A stretch of 17,577 bases of DNA from JBDTNL01 sp039933785 (GTDB taxonomy: Bacteria; Acidobacteriota; Thermoanaerobaculia; Multivoradales; JAGPDF01). Under the pieces are notes generated by a model. It worked only from the letters and a program-made list of their open reading frames with translations. It was not told the DNA's origin and ran no database searches. The stretch covers positions 1-17,577 of the forward strand of contig JBDTNL010000074.1 in assembly GCA_039933785.1 (NCBI GenBank), given 5' to 3'. Position numbers and translations under genes: made by a program. Each line of letters starts with the position of its first letter. Within the stretch, counting starts at the first letter, position 1. Shown here piece after piece: positions 1 through 8,182 of the stretch.

Positions 1-1449
1 GCGCTCGAATCGGGCCTGCCGCCGATCGTGGTGATGAACAAGATCGACCGCCCCGACGCCCGCCCGGCGGAAGTGCTCGACGAAATCTACGACCTGTTCA
101 TCGACCTCGAGGCGACCGAGGACCAACTCGGTTTCCCGGTGCTCTACACCAACGCGCGCAAGGGCACCTGCCGGGTTACCCCAGACGGTCCCGACACGCC
201 GCTGCTACCACTGTTCGACGAAATCCTGCGCACCATCCCGGCGCCGCTCTATGACACCGAGCGGCCGTTGCAATATCTCATCACCAGCCTGGCCTACGAT
301 GACTACGTCGGCCGCCTAACGGTCGGCCGGATCTTCAACGGCTCGGTCAAGAAGGCGCAGGACATCACTCTCTGCCGACTGGACGGCTCGCTGGTCAACG
401 GCAAGGTCACCAACCTCTACGGCTACGAGGGCCTCAAGCGGGTCGAGATCCAGGAGGCCGGACCGGGCGACATCGTCGCCATCGCCGGACTCGAAGACGT
501 GGCGATCGGGGAGACCATCAGCGAGCGCGACAATGCGCAGGCGCTGCCGCCGATCACCGTCGATGAGCCCACGATCTCGATGATGTTCTCGATCAACACC
601 TCGCCGATGTCCGGCCGCGAGGGCCAGCACGTGACCTCGCGCAAGCTCAAGGACCGGCTCGACAAGGAGACGCTCACCAACGTCGCGATCCGCATCGAGT
701 CCACCGACTCGGCGGAAGCGACCAAAGTCTCGGGCCGTGGTGAGCTGCAACTCGCCATCCTGATCGAGATGATGCGCCGCGAGGGTTTCGAGCTTTCGGT
801 GGGCAAGCCCGAAGTCATCACCCGCACCATTGACGGCAAGCTCCACGAGCCGATGGAGATGCTGGTCATCGACTGCCCCGAGGAGTACATCGGCGTACTC
901 ACCCAGAAGCTCGGCGAGCGCCGCGGCCGGATGATGAAGATGGTCAACCACGGCACCGGCCGAGTGCGCATGGAGTTCCGCGTCCCGTCGCGCGGCTTGA
1001 TCGGCTTCCGCAGCCAGTTCCTGACCGATACTCGCGGCACCGGCCTGCTCAACCACTTGTTCGACGGTTGGGAACCCTGGCAGGGCGACATCGAACATCG
1101 CGCCACCGGCGCGTTGATTGCCGATCGCACCGGCAAGGCCACCGCCTACGCGATCGAGAACCTGCAACCCCGCGGCGAGCTGTTCGTGGCTCCCACCGAC
1201 GAAGTCTACGAAGGCATGGTGGTCGGCGAGCACGCCCGCGACAGCGACCTCGACGTCAACATCGTGAAGGAAAAGAAGCTCACCAACATGCGCGCCTCGG
1301 GCTCCGACGACACCGTGCATCTGGTGCCACCGCGGCTGATGAACCTCGAGCAAGCGCTCGAGTTCATCAAGGAAGACGAGCTCGTCGAGGTGACGCCGAA
1401 GAGCGTGCGACTGCGCAAGCGGATCCTGCAGGGCAATCGCCGCAAGTAG
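1..1449 (+). CDS. typA: Ribosome-associated GTPase TypA/BipA, C-terminal part (5' end outside window)
   Basis: This is the translational GTPase TypA/BipA, which binds the ribosome and supports 50S assembly and growth under stress. Reading frame 1 is open from the first base to a TAG stop at 1447-1449, giving 482 residues. The family is usually about 600 residues, so roughly 120 residues are missing at the left edge, including the P-loop. What remains begins just before the G4 motif NKID (about residues 13-16). It continues through the end of the G domain, a beta-barrel domain II, an EF-G-like domain III (SVGKPEVITR) and the BipA C-terminal domain (RGLIGFRSQFLTDTRGTG, then the conserved NMRASGSDD near the end). 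The lysine/arginine-rich tail ending RRK is usual for the family. A hairpin follows the stop at once, so the gene is probably the end of its transcript. Assignment is confident; only the start is unseen. Confidence 0.97.
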   Translation, partial: ALESGLPPIVVMNKIDRPDARPAEVLDEIYDLFIDLEATEDQLGFPVLYTNARKGTCRVTPDGPDTPLLPLFDEILRTIPAPLYDTERPLQYLITSLAYDDYVGRLTVGRIFNGSVKKAQDITLCRLDGSLVNGKVTNLYGYEGLKRVEIQEAGPGDIVAIAGLEDVAIGETISERDNAQALPPITVDEPTISMMFSINTSPMSGREGQHVTSRKLKDRLDKETLTNVAIRIESTDSAEATKVSGRGELQLAILIEMMRREGFELSVGKPEVITRTIDGKLHEPMEMLVIDCPEEYIGVLTQKLGERRGRMMKMVNHGTGRVRMEFRVPSRGLIGFRSQFLTDTRGTGLLNHLFDGWEPWQGDIEHRATGALIADRTGKATAYAIENLQPRGELFVAPTDEVYEGMVVGEHARDSDLDVNIVKEKKLTNMRASGSDDTVHLVPPRLMNLEQALEFIKEDELVEVTPKSVRLRKRILQGNRRK

Positions 1450-1460
1450 CCGGCGGCCTC

Positions 1461-1488
1461 GTGCGTGGCGCCCTCGCGCGCCGCGCAC
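1461..1488 (+). terminator. Hairpin after typA, probable transcription terminator
   Basis: An 11-bp stem (one G-T wobble) joins 1461-1471 and 1478-1488 around a 6-nt loop, starting 12 nt after the typA stop. The stem is very GC-rich. Only a weak pyrimidine tract follows (CCTTG), so it is not a classic intrinsic terminator. A role in ending typA transcription or protecting its 3' end is inference from position. Confidence 0.45.
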
Positions 1489-1508
1489 CGCCTTGAATTG
1501 GGGACTCG

Positions 1509-1514
1509 TATACT
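1509..1514 (+). promoter_or_regulatory. Putative -10 box (TATACT) of the kinase gene
   Basis: TATACT lies 11 nt upstream of the ATG at 1526. No -35 hexamer sits at normal spacing (TTGAAT at 1493 is only 10 nt away). No Shine-Dalgarno sequence lies before the ATG. Transcription from this box would start about 0-6 nt before the ATG, giving a leaderless or nearly leaderless mRNA. Confidence 0.45.
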
Positions 1515-1525
1515 CGCGCCATTCG

Positions 1526-4147
1526 ATGTCTCTCCTGAACGGTACTCGGCTGGGGCCGTACGAAATCGTCGCGCCGCTCGGCGCCGGCGGGATGGGAGAG
1601 GTCTATCGCGCCCACGACGCGCGGCTCGGGCGTGACGTCGCGCTCAAGGTGATCTCCCCTGACCTGGCGCACGACCCCGATCGCGTGGCGCGTTTCGAGC
1701 GCGAAGCTCGGGCCGCCTCGGCGCTCACCGATGCCCACATCGTCGCGGTGTTCGACGTCGGTGAACAGAACGGCATCCACTACTTCGCCAGCGAGTTGGT
1801 CGAAGGGCCGAGTCTTCACCAGCTGCTGCTCGACGGCCCGCTGCCGACGCGCAAGGCTCTCGAGTTCGCCGCCCAGATCGCCCAGGCCCTCGCCGCGGCG
1901 CACGAAAAGGGCATCGTCCACCGCGACCTCAAGCCCGCCAACGTGCTCGTCGCGCCACCGGGGATCGCGAAGATCGCCGACTTCGGGCTCGCCAAGGCGA
2001 TCGCCGGTAGCCTCGGCGACAGCGCCGCCCAGACCGAGAGCGGCATCCTGATCGGTACCGTGACCTACATGTCCCCCGAGCAGGCTGCCGGCAAGCGGGT
2101 CGACGGGCGGTCGGATCAGTTCGCGCTCGGCGCCATGCTCGTCGAAATGCTCACCGGCCAGGCGCCCTTCCGGCGCTCGACCGGCGCCGAGACGCTCACC
2201 GCCATCCTGCGACACGATCCCGACTTGACGGCCCTCGCCGGTCTCGACCTGCCAGACTCGGTGATCTGGATCCTCGAGCGCTGTCTCTGTAAGGACCCCG
2301 AGGGACGGTACGCCTCGACCAAGGACCTGGCGCGCGAACTGCATCATCTGCGGGATGGGACGACGCGCCTGCGCGGGCCCAGGACGTCGACCACGCAAGC
2401 GTCGCGCCAAGGGCTCGGTCGGTCGATCGGCGCGCTTCTCCTCGGCATCTCGTGCGGCGCGCTCGCCATGATGCTCGTCCGGCACCCGAGCGCCGCGCCG
2501 CGCGAGGCTCGGCCGCTTCGCTTTCTGGTGCCGCCACCGGCCGAGCACAGTTTCGTCAACACCTTCGAAAGCGTCGGGTTCGCGGTCTCTCCCGACGGGA
2601 CGACGCTCGCCTTCGTCGCCGCCAATGGCAGCGCGGGCCCCTCCACCGTCTGGCTGCGCACCCTCGATGATGCCGAAGCCCGACTTCTCCCGGGCAGCGA
2701 GAATGCGCGCTCGCTCTTCTGGTCACCAGACGGCAAGTCTCTGGGTTTCTTCAACGGCAGCGGGCTCTCGATGATCGCGCTCGCTGGCAGCGGCGTCGTG
2801 AAGATCTGCGACGTGCCACCGGGCTCGGGCGTGGCGGCGACCTGGGGCAGTAACGGCAGCATTGCCTACACCCTCACTGCAGGCGACGCGATCTACCGCG
2901 TCTCGGCACTCGGGGGCACGCCAACCGTCTGGCATGCGCGCGAGGTTGCCAACGGCGAGCTGCGCATGGGCTGGCCACAGTATCTCGCCGACGGCGGCTT
3001 GCTCTACACGGTCCGTGGCCCGGAGGGCAGCAACCGATTGAGACTGCTCTCTGGAGAGAACGCGACCCGGGATCTCGGTCCGATCAGCTCCCGCTTCGAG
3101 TTGCTCGACCAGAGCACCATCGTTCAGGTGCGCGATCGCGCCTTGGTCGAGCAACACTTCGACCGCGTCAAAGGGCTCATCGGTGCGCCGGCGCCGATCG
3201 CGCCCTTCGTGAGAGCTTTCCGCTCGACCCTCTGGTCCGGGTTCGCGGGCTCACGCGGCGGCACACTGCTCTGGCAGGCCGCCGTCAACGTCAACGAGCT
3301 CGCGTGGTTCGATCGCTTCGGAGTGCGCGGCGAGACCCTGGGAACTCGCGGTGACATCCTGGCGGCGAACGTTTCCCCCGACGGGCTGAAGGTGATCTCC
3401 ACGCGCACTCGACCGGAGCTCGGAACGTACGACGTCTGGAGTTTCGACCTCGATCGCGGCATCGAATCGCCACTGACGACCGACCCCGACACCGAGTTCG
3501 GCGGGCTGCTCACCCGCGACGCCAAAACGCTGTTTTATTCCGCGGTGCGCGCCAATCAGCCAGCAATCATCGAGCGCGACCTCGCCTCGGGCGCGGAACG
3601 CTCACCGATCGCCCTGGGCGGGTTCCAAGTCGCCCAAGCCATTTCACAGGACGGCCACACGCTGCTCTTCGCCCGCCGCGCCGAGACCGGCTTCGAGCTC
3701 TGGACCTTGGCGCTCGATGGCCGTTCCTCGCCGCAGCCGATCGTCCGCGGCGGCGACACTGAATACGCGAGCTTGTCTCCCGACGGCAACTACCTCGCGT
3801 TCATCGCTACCGATTCGGGGGGCCGCCAAGCCTACGTCGCACGCCTCGCGGCTCCGGCCGAGCGCGTGGCGCTCTCGAGCCACGGCGCGCGATCGATCGT
3901 TTGGCCGCCCGACTCGTCGGAGATCCTCTACCTTTCCGACCGCCAGGAAGTGATTTCGATCCCCGTCCGCACCTCCCCGCGCCTCGAGATCGGCCGACCG
4001 GAGACCCTGTTCACGGTCTCCGCCAACGCGCCCTGGGCCGGCATGTCGGCCAGCCCCGACGGTCGAAAGTTGCTCGCCAATCTGAGACTCTCGTCGGCCA
4101 GCGAACAGCCGCTAGTCGCGCTGGTCGGGCACGTTCCGCCGCGCTAG
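1526..4147 (+). CDS. Membrane-anchored Ser/Thr protein kinase with C-terminal PD40/TolB-like beta-propeller
   Basis: This is an 873-residue Hanks-type kinase. Its features are a glycine loop GAGGMGEV (19-26), VAIK-type lysine K41 (VALK), catalytic loop HRDLKPAN (132-139, D134), DFG (152-154) and an SPE motif (183-185) at the end of the activation segment. After about residue 275 comes a basic linker. A single hydrophobic segment (about 300-320, around GALLLGISCGALAMM) is followed by a long C-terminus with repeated SPDG-x-x-L blades (SPDGTTLAF, SPDGKSLGF, SPDGNYLAF, SPDGRKLLA), typical of PD40/WD40-like propellers. The expected topology is a cytoplasmic kinase and an extracytoplasmic sensor. 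I chose ATG 1526 over the upstream in-frame TTG at 1493 because conserved kinase sequence begins directly after it and a TATACT box precedes it. The next gene downstream is a LuxR-type regulator, a possible but unproven partner. The ligand and substrates cannot be read from the sequence. Confidence 0.93.
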   Translation: MSLLNGTRLGPYEIVAPLGAGGMGEVYRAHDARLGRDVALKVISPDLAHDPDRVARFEREARAASALTDAHIVAVFDVGEQNGIHYFASELVEGPSLHQLLLDGPLPTRKALEFAAQIAQALAAAHEKGIVHRDLKPANVLVAPPGIAKIADFGLAKAIAGSLGDSAAQTESGILIGTVTYMSPEQAAGKRVDGRSDQFALGAMLVEMLTGQAPFRRSTGAETLTAILRHDPDLTALAGLDLPDSVIWILERCLCKDPEGRYASTKDLARELHHLRDGTTRLRGPRTSTTQASRQGLGRSIGALLLGISCGALAMMLVRHPSAAPREARPLRFLVPPPAEHSFVNTFESVGFAVSPDGTTLAFVAANGSAGPSTVWLRTLDDAEARLLPGSENARSLFWSPDGKSLGFFNGSGLSMIALAGSGVVKICDVPPGSGVAATWGSNGSIAYTLTAGDAIYRVSALGGTPTVWHAREVANGELRMGWPQYLADGGLLYTVRGPEGSNRLRLLSGENATRDLGPISSRFELLDQSTIVQVRDRALVEQHFDRVKGLIGAPAPIAPFVRAFRSTLWSGFAGSRGGTLLWQAAVNVNELAWFDRFGVRGETLGTRGDILAANVSPDGLKVISTRTRPELGTYDVWSFDLDRGIESPLTTDPDTEFGGLLTRDAKTLFYSAVRANQPAIIERDLASGAERSPIALGGFQVAQAISQDGHTLLFARRAETGFELWTLALDGRSSPQPIVRGGDTEYASLSPDGNYLAFIATDSGGRQAYVARLAAPAERVALSSHGARSIVWPPDSSEILYLSDRQEVISIPVRTSPRLEIGRPETLFTVSANAPWAGMSASPDGRKLLANLRLSSASEQPLVALVGHVPPR

Positions 4148-4154
4148 AAGGTGC

Positions 4155-4171
4155 CGGGCTGGTCCAGCCCG
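4155..4171 (+). terminator. Small GC hairpin after the kinase gene
   Basis: A perfect 7-bp inverted repeat, CGGGCTG and CAGCCCG with a 3-nt loop, starts 8 nt after the kinase stop. No T-tract follows. It could be a weak terminator or mRNA 3'-end hairpin, but chance occurrence in GC-rich DNA is possible. Confidence 0.25.
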
Positions 4172-4207
4172 ACGAGGTCTACGAGGACATGGCGGTCGGC
4201 GCCCAGC

Positions 4208-4235
4208 CTGACGATGCGGACCGGCGCGCTAGGAT
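4208..4235 (+). promoter_or_regulatory. Putative promoter of the LuxR-type gene (CTGACG-16-TAGGAT)
   Basis: CTGACG (4208-4213) and TAGGAT (4230-4235) are separated by 16 bp, and each matches four of six sigma-70 consensus bases. The -10 box ends 8 nt before the ATG at 4244, and there is no Shine-Dalgarno sequence. The predicted transcription start therefore falls at or within a few bases of the start codon. Confidence 0.45.
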
Positions 4236-4243
4236 CCATACGC

Positions 4244-5914
4244 ATGCCCCACACCGCGACAGCTCCCGATGGCCGCCGGCGCGGCGACGACGCACTCCGC
4301 CGCGGGGCCTGGGATGAGGCTTACGAGGCGTTCAGCGCGTCGATTCAGCTCGAGCAGACTCCCGAGGCCCTCGAAGGGCTCGGCCTCGCCTCCTGGTGGC
4401 TCGATCTCGCGGACACGGTCTTCGACTCCCGCGAGCGCGCCTATCGCTTGTTCATCGAGCGCGACGATCGCACGGGCGCCGCTCGCGTCGCGGTCTGGCT
4501 CGCCTGGGACTGCTGGGCCTTCCGCGGCGAGCATGCGGTCGCCAACGGCTGGCTCCAACGCGCCCGCAGCCACCTGGAGGGTCTGCCCGAGGGGCGCGAG
4601 CTCGCCTGGCTGGAATTGCGCCAGGGCGCCATGGCGATCCTCGAGGATGGCGAGCCCGATCGTGCACACGCGCACGCGACCCGCGGCGTTCGCATCGCGC
4701 AGACGGTGGGCAGCATCGACCTCGAAATGCTCGGCAGGTCCGTTCAAGGACTGTCGCTGGTCGCTGCCGGTGCGGTCGCCGAAGGGATGCGGGCGCTCGA
4801 CGAAGTGAACGCCGCGGTGGTCGCTGGTGAGATGTCCGATCTCGTCGCCATCGGACTCTCCTGCTGCTACATGATCGCCGCCTGCGAACGGGTTCGCGAC
4901 TACGACCGCGCGCTCCAATGGTGCGCGCGGCTGAAGGAATTCAGCGCGAAATGGGGCCTGCGCCCGCTCTTCGCCGTGTGCCGGACGCAGTACGCATCGC
5001 TGTGCATTTGGCGTGGTCTTTGGAGCGAGGCCGAGGAGGAGCTTTCGGCGGCGACCGACGAGCTCGCTGCCAGCCGCCCGGCCATGGCGGCCGATGGAAT
5101 GGTTCGACTGGCGGAGCTCCGACGGCGGCAGGGGCGGCTGGTCGAGGCCGCCGATCTATTCACTCGCGCTGAACCGCACGGCCTCGCCATGCTCGGACTC
5201 GCCGAGCTCGCGTTCGATCGCGGTGATATGGAAAACGCCGCCGAGCAGGCGGCGCGCTACCTGCGCCGCGTGGTGACGCGCAACCGCACCGACCGGGTGG
5301 CGGGGCTCGACTTGCTGGTGCGGGCGCGCTCGCGCTCGGGCGATCTCGCGGGCGCGCGCACCGGCCTCGCCGAGCTCGAGACGATCGCAACACTCACCGC
5401 AACGGCGCCGCTGCGAGCCGCCGCGAGCCTGGCGGCCGGACACGTCGCACTGGCCGCAGGCGACCCGTCGGCAGCCCAGCGTGCCTTCGAGGACGCGATC
5501 GATCTCTTCCTCGAGAGTGGCTCGCCGTACGAAGTCGCCCGCGCGCGGATCGAGCTCGCCCGGGCGTTGACCGCGCGCGGCCGCCCAGAGGACGCCATCG
5601 GCGAAGCAAAGCGCGCTATCGACCTCCTGCGCGAGCTCAAGGCAGAGCTCGAGATCTCCCGCGCGCAGGCTCTGCTCGACACCCTAACCAAGCGTCCCCC
5701 GCCGCAGGCGCCTTCGGACGCAGGGCTCACCAAGCGCGAGATCGAAGTGCTTCGGCTGGTCGCGGCGGATCTCAATAGCCAAGTGATCGCCGAGCGCCTT
5801 TCGTTGAGCGAGCACACAGTGCACCGGCATATGGCCAACGTCTTCCAGAAGCTGAGCGTGTCCTCCCGCGCCGCCGCCGTCGCTCAAGCTGCGCGCAGGG
5901 GCCTCTTGGGCTGA
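4244..5914 (+). CDS. LuxR-type transcriptional regulator with long TPR-like N-terminal region
   Basis: This 556-residue protein has a C-terminal GerE/LuxR helix-turn-helix (about 495-556; LTKREIEVLRLVA, then SEHTVHRHMANVFQKL). About 480 helical residues precede it, rich in Ala, Leu, Glu and Arg and resembling tetratricopeptide repeats (for example AWDEAYEAFSASI, then GDPSAAQRAFEDAIDLF). There is no phosphoacceptor receiver domain and no Walker ATPase, so it is neither a classic response regulator nor a full LAL/MalT protein. Repeat-mediated binding of a protein or ligand probably controls the HTH. I chose ATG 4244 rather than the GTG at 4151 because the upstream stretch overlaps a hairpin and promoter-like boxes and has no domain character. 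The gene sits 96 bp after the kinase gene on the same strand but appears to have its own promoter. Confidence 0.9.
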   Translation: MPHTATAPDGRRRGDDALRRGAWDEAYEAFSASIQLEQTPEALEGLGLASWWLDLADTVFDSRERAYRLFIERDDRTGAARVAVWLAWDCWAFRGEHAVANGWLQRARSHLEGLPEGRELAWLELRQGAMAILEDGEPDRAHAHATRGVRIAQTVGSIDLEMLGRSVQGLSLVAAGAVAEGMRALDEVNAAVVAGEMSDLVAIGLSCCYMIAACERVRDYDRALQWCARLKEFSAKWGLRPLFAVCRTQYASLCIWRGLWSEAEEELSAATDELAASRPAMAADGMVRLAELRRRQGRLVEAADLFTRAEPHGLAMLGLAELAFDRGDMENAAEQAARYLRRVVTRNRTDRVAGLDLLVRARSRSGDLAGARTGLAELETIATLTATAPLRAAASLAAGHVALAAGDPSAAQRAFEDAIDLFLESGSPYEVARARIELARALTARGRPEDAIGEAKRAIDLLRELKAELEISRAQALLDTLTKRPPPQAPSDAGLTKREIEVLRLVAADLNSQVIAERLSLSEHTVHRHMANVFQKLSVSSRAAAVAQAARRGLLG

Positions 5915-5925
5915 GCTGGCTGACA

Positions 5926-5948
5926 CCCTGGCCCGCAGGGGCCATGGG
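5926..5948 (+). terminator. Hairpin after the LuxR-type gene
   Basis: TGGCCC (5929-5934) and GGGCCA (5939-5944) form a 6-bp stem with loop GCAG. It extends to CCC/GGG (5926-5928 with 5946-5948) if one T is bulged. It lies 11 nt after the TGA stop. No T-run follows, so termination is only suggested. Confidence 0.3.
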
Positions 5949-6056
5949 CATCGTTGACCGAAGAATGGCCCGCTCAGGGGATGCGTGGGCCGGCCAGCCG
6001 CTTCAACATCGCGTCACCGGCGGCCTCGCCAAGGGGTCGCCAGGAAAGGAGACCGT

Positions 6057-6554
6057 ATGAAAACCATCGTTTCCGTCGTGACCGCCGCGGCACTCGTATT
6101 CGGAGGAAGCTTCGCTTTGGCCCAGGCTCAGAGCAGCGCCCACGTCATCTCTTCGCTCAAGGAGGCCACCTGGGGCCCGGCCCCGCCGCTGGTCCCGCCC
6201 GGGGCCATGATCGCGGTCATGTCGGGCGATCCCGGCAAGGCCGCTCCCTACACAGTGCGTTTGAAGTTTCCGGCGCACTACGCCATCGCGGCCCACTCGC
6301 ACCCCACGGACGAGAACGTCGTGATCGTTTCGGGTGCGCTCACTTTCGGCATGGGCGACAAGCTGGACAAGAAGGCGGCGGCGAACAAGACCCTGCTGCC
6401 CGGCGGCTACGCCATGATGCCGACCGGAATGAATCACTTCGCGTTCACCGGTGCGCAGGAGACGACCATCATGCTCTACGGGATGGGGCCGATTGAATTC
6501 AAGTACGTCAATCCCGCCGACGATCCGCGCAACGCGGCGCCGGCCGCGAAGTAA
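6057..6554 (+). CDS. Exported cupin-domain protein
   Basis: This 165-residue protein has a clear Sec signal peptide: MKTIV, a hydrophobic core, and ALAQA with probable cleavage after residue 24. A single small cupin barrel follows. Motif 1 has HSHPTDE with H80, H82 and E86 as metal ligands. Motif 2 is PGGYAMMPTGMNH with H127 as the fourth ligand. The metal site is therefore complete, and the protein could be a periplasmic metal-binding or oxygenase-type cupin. The substrate is unknown. Start 6057 is fixed by the ribosome-binding site GGAAAGGAG at 6043-6051, 5 nt before the ATG, and by the signal peptide. A longer in-frame start at 5985 would bury the signal. The gene appears monocistronic: a hairpin precedes it and a strong terminator follows. 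A TTGACC at 5954-5959 could be its -35 box, but I see no good -10 partner. Confidence 0.9.
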   Translation: MKTIVSVVTAAALVFGGSFALAQAQSSAHVISSLKEATWGPAPPLVPPGAMIAVMSGDPGKAAPYTVRLKFPAHYAIAAHSHPTDENVVIVSGALTFGMGDKLDKKAAANKTLLPGGYAMMPTGMNHFAFTGAQETTIMLYGMGPIEFKYVNPADDPRNAAPAAK

Positions 6555-6562
6555 GCAGGTCT

Positions 6563-6596
6563 CGTCCGCGGTTCCCTGGAACCGCGGACGTTCTCT
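6563..6596 (+). terminator. Strong rho-independent-type terminator after the cupin gene
   Basis: A perfect 13-base inverted repeat, CGTCCGCGGTTCC and GGAACCGCGGACG, is separated by 2 nt. As RNA this gives about 12 bp with a 4-nt loop. It begins 8 nt after the cupin stop and is followed by TTCTCT. Stem perfection, position and the downstream pyrimidines make this the best terminator in the window. Confidence 0.7.
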
Positions 6597-6630
6597 CGAT
6601 TGCCGTCCCGAGCCGGCGCGCGCCTTGGGG

Positions 6631-6636
6631 TACGCT
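6631..6636 (+). promoter_or_regulatory. Putative -10 box (TACGCT) of the pRiA4b ORF-3-like gene
   Basis: TACGCT fits TANNNT and ends 6 nt before the in-frame TTG at 6643. No Shine-Dalgarno sequence is present. It lies just beyond the strong cupin terminator, so a new promoter is expected here. This supports the TTG start and a leaderless transcript. Confidence 0.35.
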
Positions 6637-6642
6637 TTGGCC

Positions 6643-7230
6643 TTGCCCCCCGCCCCTCCCCTCTTCGAGCTCCGCGCCGAGTTGTTGGACGTCGAGCCCC
6701 CGGTGTGGCGGCGGCTTCGCATTTCGAGCGATCGTACGCTCGCGGATTTGCATGTCGCACTCCAGGCCCTCTTCGGCTGGGAGAATCGCCACCTGCACCA
6801 GTTCACCTCGTTCGACGGCCGCCCCTACATCGACCGGGCGCACGATCCCTACGCGCCGCCCGAGATGGGCGAAGAGCGCGACGTCCGTTTGACCGAGGTG
6901 CTGCTCGAGCCGGGCACCCGGCTGGGCTATGAATACGACTTCGGCGACGAGTGGGAGATCGCCGTCTGGCTCGAGCGCACACTCGATGGCGGCGAAGGGG
7001 GAGCCCACTCCGGCTTCCCCGAGCTCGTCGACGGTAACGGCGCGGCCCCACCCGAAGACTGCGGAGGCCCCTGCGACTACGAAGAGATCGTGGCTATCCT
7101 CGCCGATGCCACGCATCCCGATCACGAAGAGATCGTCCATTGGCTTCCCTCTGGTTTCGACCCCGCGATTTGCGACCGCGAGCGCATTCGCGATCGACTG
7201 AAAGCATCTACGCGGCCTCCGTCTGCGTAA
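6643..7230 (+). CDS. Plasmid pRiA4b ORF-3-like family protein
   Basis: This protein of about 195 residues matches the pRiA4b ORF-3-like family throughout. It shows ELRAELLDVEPPVWRRL near the N-terminus, LQALFGWENRHLHQF, the signature YDFGDEWE, and the APPEDCGGPCDYEE segment near the C-terminus. The family is widespread on bacterial chromosomes and plasmids and its function is unknown. The only in-frame ATG upstream (6451) lies inside the cupin gene and before the terminator, so it is unlikely. TTG 6643 begins just before the conserved region and sits 6 nt after a TANNNT box; TTG 6637 is an alternative. The family name does not imply a mobile element here, and I see no plasmid or transposon signature nearby. 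The gene ends 9 nt before the hydrolase start. Confidence 0.85.
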   Translation: MPPAPPLFELRAELLDVEPPVWRRLRISSDRTLADLHVALQALFGWENRHLHQFTSFDGRPYIDRAHDPYAPPEMGEERDVRLTEVLLEPGTRLGYEYDFGDEWEIAVWLERTLDGGEGGAHSGFPELVDGNGAAPPEDCGGPCDYEEIVAILADATHPDHEEIVHWLPSGFDPAICDRERIRDRLKASTRPPSA

Positions 7231-7239
7231 ACACTCCGG

Positions 7240-8166
7240 ATGCGTTCTCTCCTTCCTCTCGCCGCGGCACTCTTGCCGCTCACTGGTTGTGTCTCCCTCA
7301 CGCCGTTCGCGCAGGTGCGAGAGCACGTGCCCGCGGAGGACATGCTCGAAATCGTCGGCCAAACCGTACACATCGAACAGTTGGGCGCCGGGGAGCCGGT
7401 CGTCTTGCTGCATGGCTTCGGCGAGTCGACCTACACCTACCGGTACGTCATGCCGGCGCTCGCCGCGCGCTATCGCGTGGTCGCGATCGACCTCAACGGA
7501 TTCGGCTACACCGAGCGCCCGCGCTCCGCGACGGCGTACACGCTCGACGGCCAGCAGCGAATGGTGCTCGGTGTTCTCGACCACTTGGGCATCGAGAGCG
7601 CGCACTTCGTCGGGCATTCGTACGGCGGCGGACTAACCCAATGGATCGCGGCGCATCACGTCGAGCGAGTTCGCTCGATGATTCTGGTCGATACCACGAT
7701 CCCGCTCTACAGCACGACCCGGCGCTCGCGGGTGGCCAACTTTCGGCTGCTCAGCAAGGTCTTCCTGCGCGCCGTCGCTCTACGCCAGCGCTTCGTCCAG
7801 CGCGGGTTGCGCGCGGCGTACTTCGATCCAGCCCTCGCGACAACCGAGGTCGCGAACGCCTATCTCGATCGGCTGCGCGTCGAGGGCCTCGAGGAGGCGT
7901 ACTACGGCCTCACGGCCAAGAACGGCCTGCCGCCGGCGGAGATCGACTTCGCCGCCGTGCGCGTGCCGGCCCTCGTGGTCTGGGGTGAGAACGACACGCT
8001 GACCTCAATCTCGAACGGCAAACGTATTGCCGCCGCCCTGGGAAATGCGCGTTTCGTGAGCTTCGCAGACTGCGGGCATGTGCCGATGGAAGAGAAGCCG
8101 CACGAGCTCCTGGCCGTCATGCTCCCGTTCTTGGACGCGCATGCGGGGGGACAAGCGCGCCGTTGA
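7240..8166 (+). CDS. Alpha/beta-hydrolase fold lipoprotein
   Basis: This 308-residue serine hydrolase is probably outer-membrane or periplasmic. A lipoprotein signal ends in the lipobox LTGC with acceptor C17. The catalytic pieces are all present: oxyanion-region HGFG (58-61), nucleophile elbow GHSYGG with S127, acid D252 in WGENDT, and H280 in CGHVPMEE. The overall pattern is that of epoxide-hydrolase, haloperoxidase or C-C-bond hydrolase relatives, and the true substrate cannot be told from sequence. The start at ATG 7240 is set by the signal peptide. It has no Shine-Dalgarno sequence and follows the upstream stop by 9 nt, so translation may depend on coupling or on a leaderless transcript. 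The next gene starts 16 nt after its stop. Confidence 0.92.
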   Translation: MRSLLPLAAALLPLTGCVSLTPFAQVREHVPAEDMLEIVGQTVHIEQLGAGEPVVLLHGFGESTYTYRYVMPALAARYRVVAIDLNGFGYTERPRSATAYTLDGQQRMVLGVLDHLGIESAHFVGHSYGGGLTQWIAAHHVERVRSMILVDTTIPLYSTTRRSRVANFRLLSKVFLRAVALRQRFVQRGLRAAYFDPALATTEVANAYLDRLRVEGLEEAYYGLTAKNGLPPAEIDFAAVRVPALVVWGENDTLTSISNGKRIAAALGNARFVSFADCGHVPMEEKPHELLAVMLPFLDAHAGGQARR

Positions 8167-8170
8167 GGAG

Positions 8171-8176
8171 TATCCT
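8171..8176 (+). promoter_or_regulatory. Putative -10 box (TATCCT) of the DUF2007 gene
   Basis: TATCCT, a TANNNT hexamer, ends 6 nt before ATG 8183 in the 16-nt gap after the hydrolase stop. The -35 region is not recognisable. GAGGAG at 8165-8170 is rather far from the ATG but could serve as a Shine-Dalgarno sequence if the gene is read from a longer transcript, so both modes remain possible. Confidence 0.35.
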
Positions 8177-8182
8177 CCCTGC

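Noticed and set aside
316..1488. A 390-codon minus-strand open frame opposite typA, and a similar 393-codon one at 1367-2548 opposite the kinase
   Set aside because: Low-complexity Arg/Ala/Gly/His-rich translations without domains, opposite highly conserved coding sequence; shadows of the real genes.
1493..1514. TTGAAT with TATACT as a full sigma-70 promoter for the kinase
   Set aside because: The spacer is only 10 bp, far from the usual 16-18. Only the TATACT box is kept.
6643..7230. A possible plasmid-derived or mobile region, suggested by the name pRiA4b ORF-3-like
   Set aside because: The family is common on chromosomes. No integrase, transposase, inverted repeats, target duplication or composition shift is visible around it.
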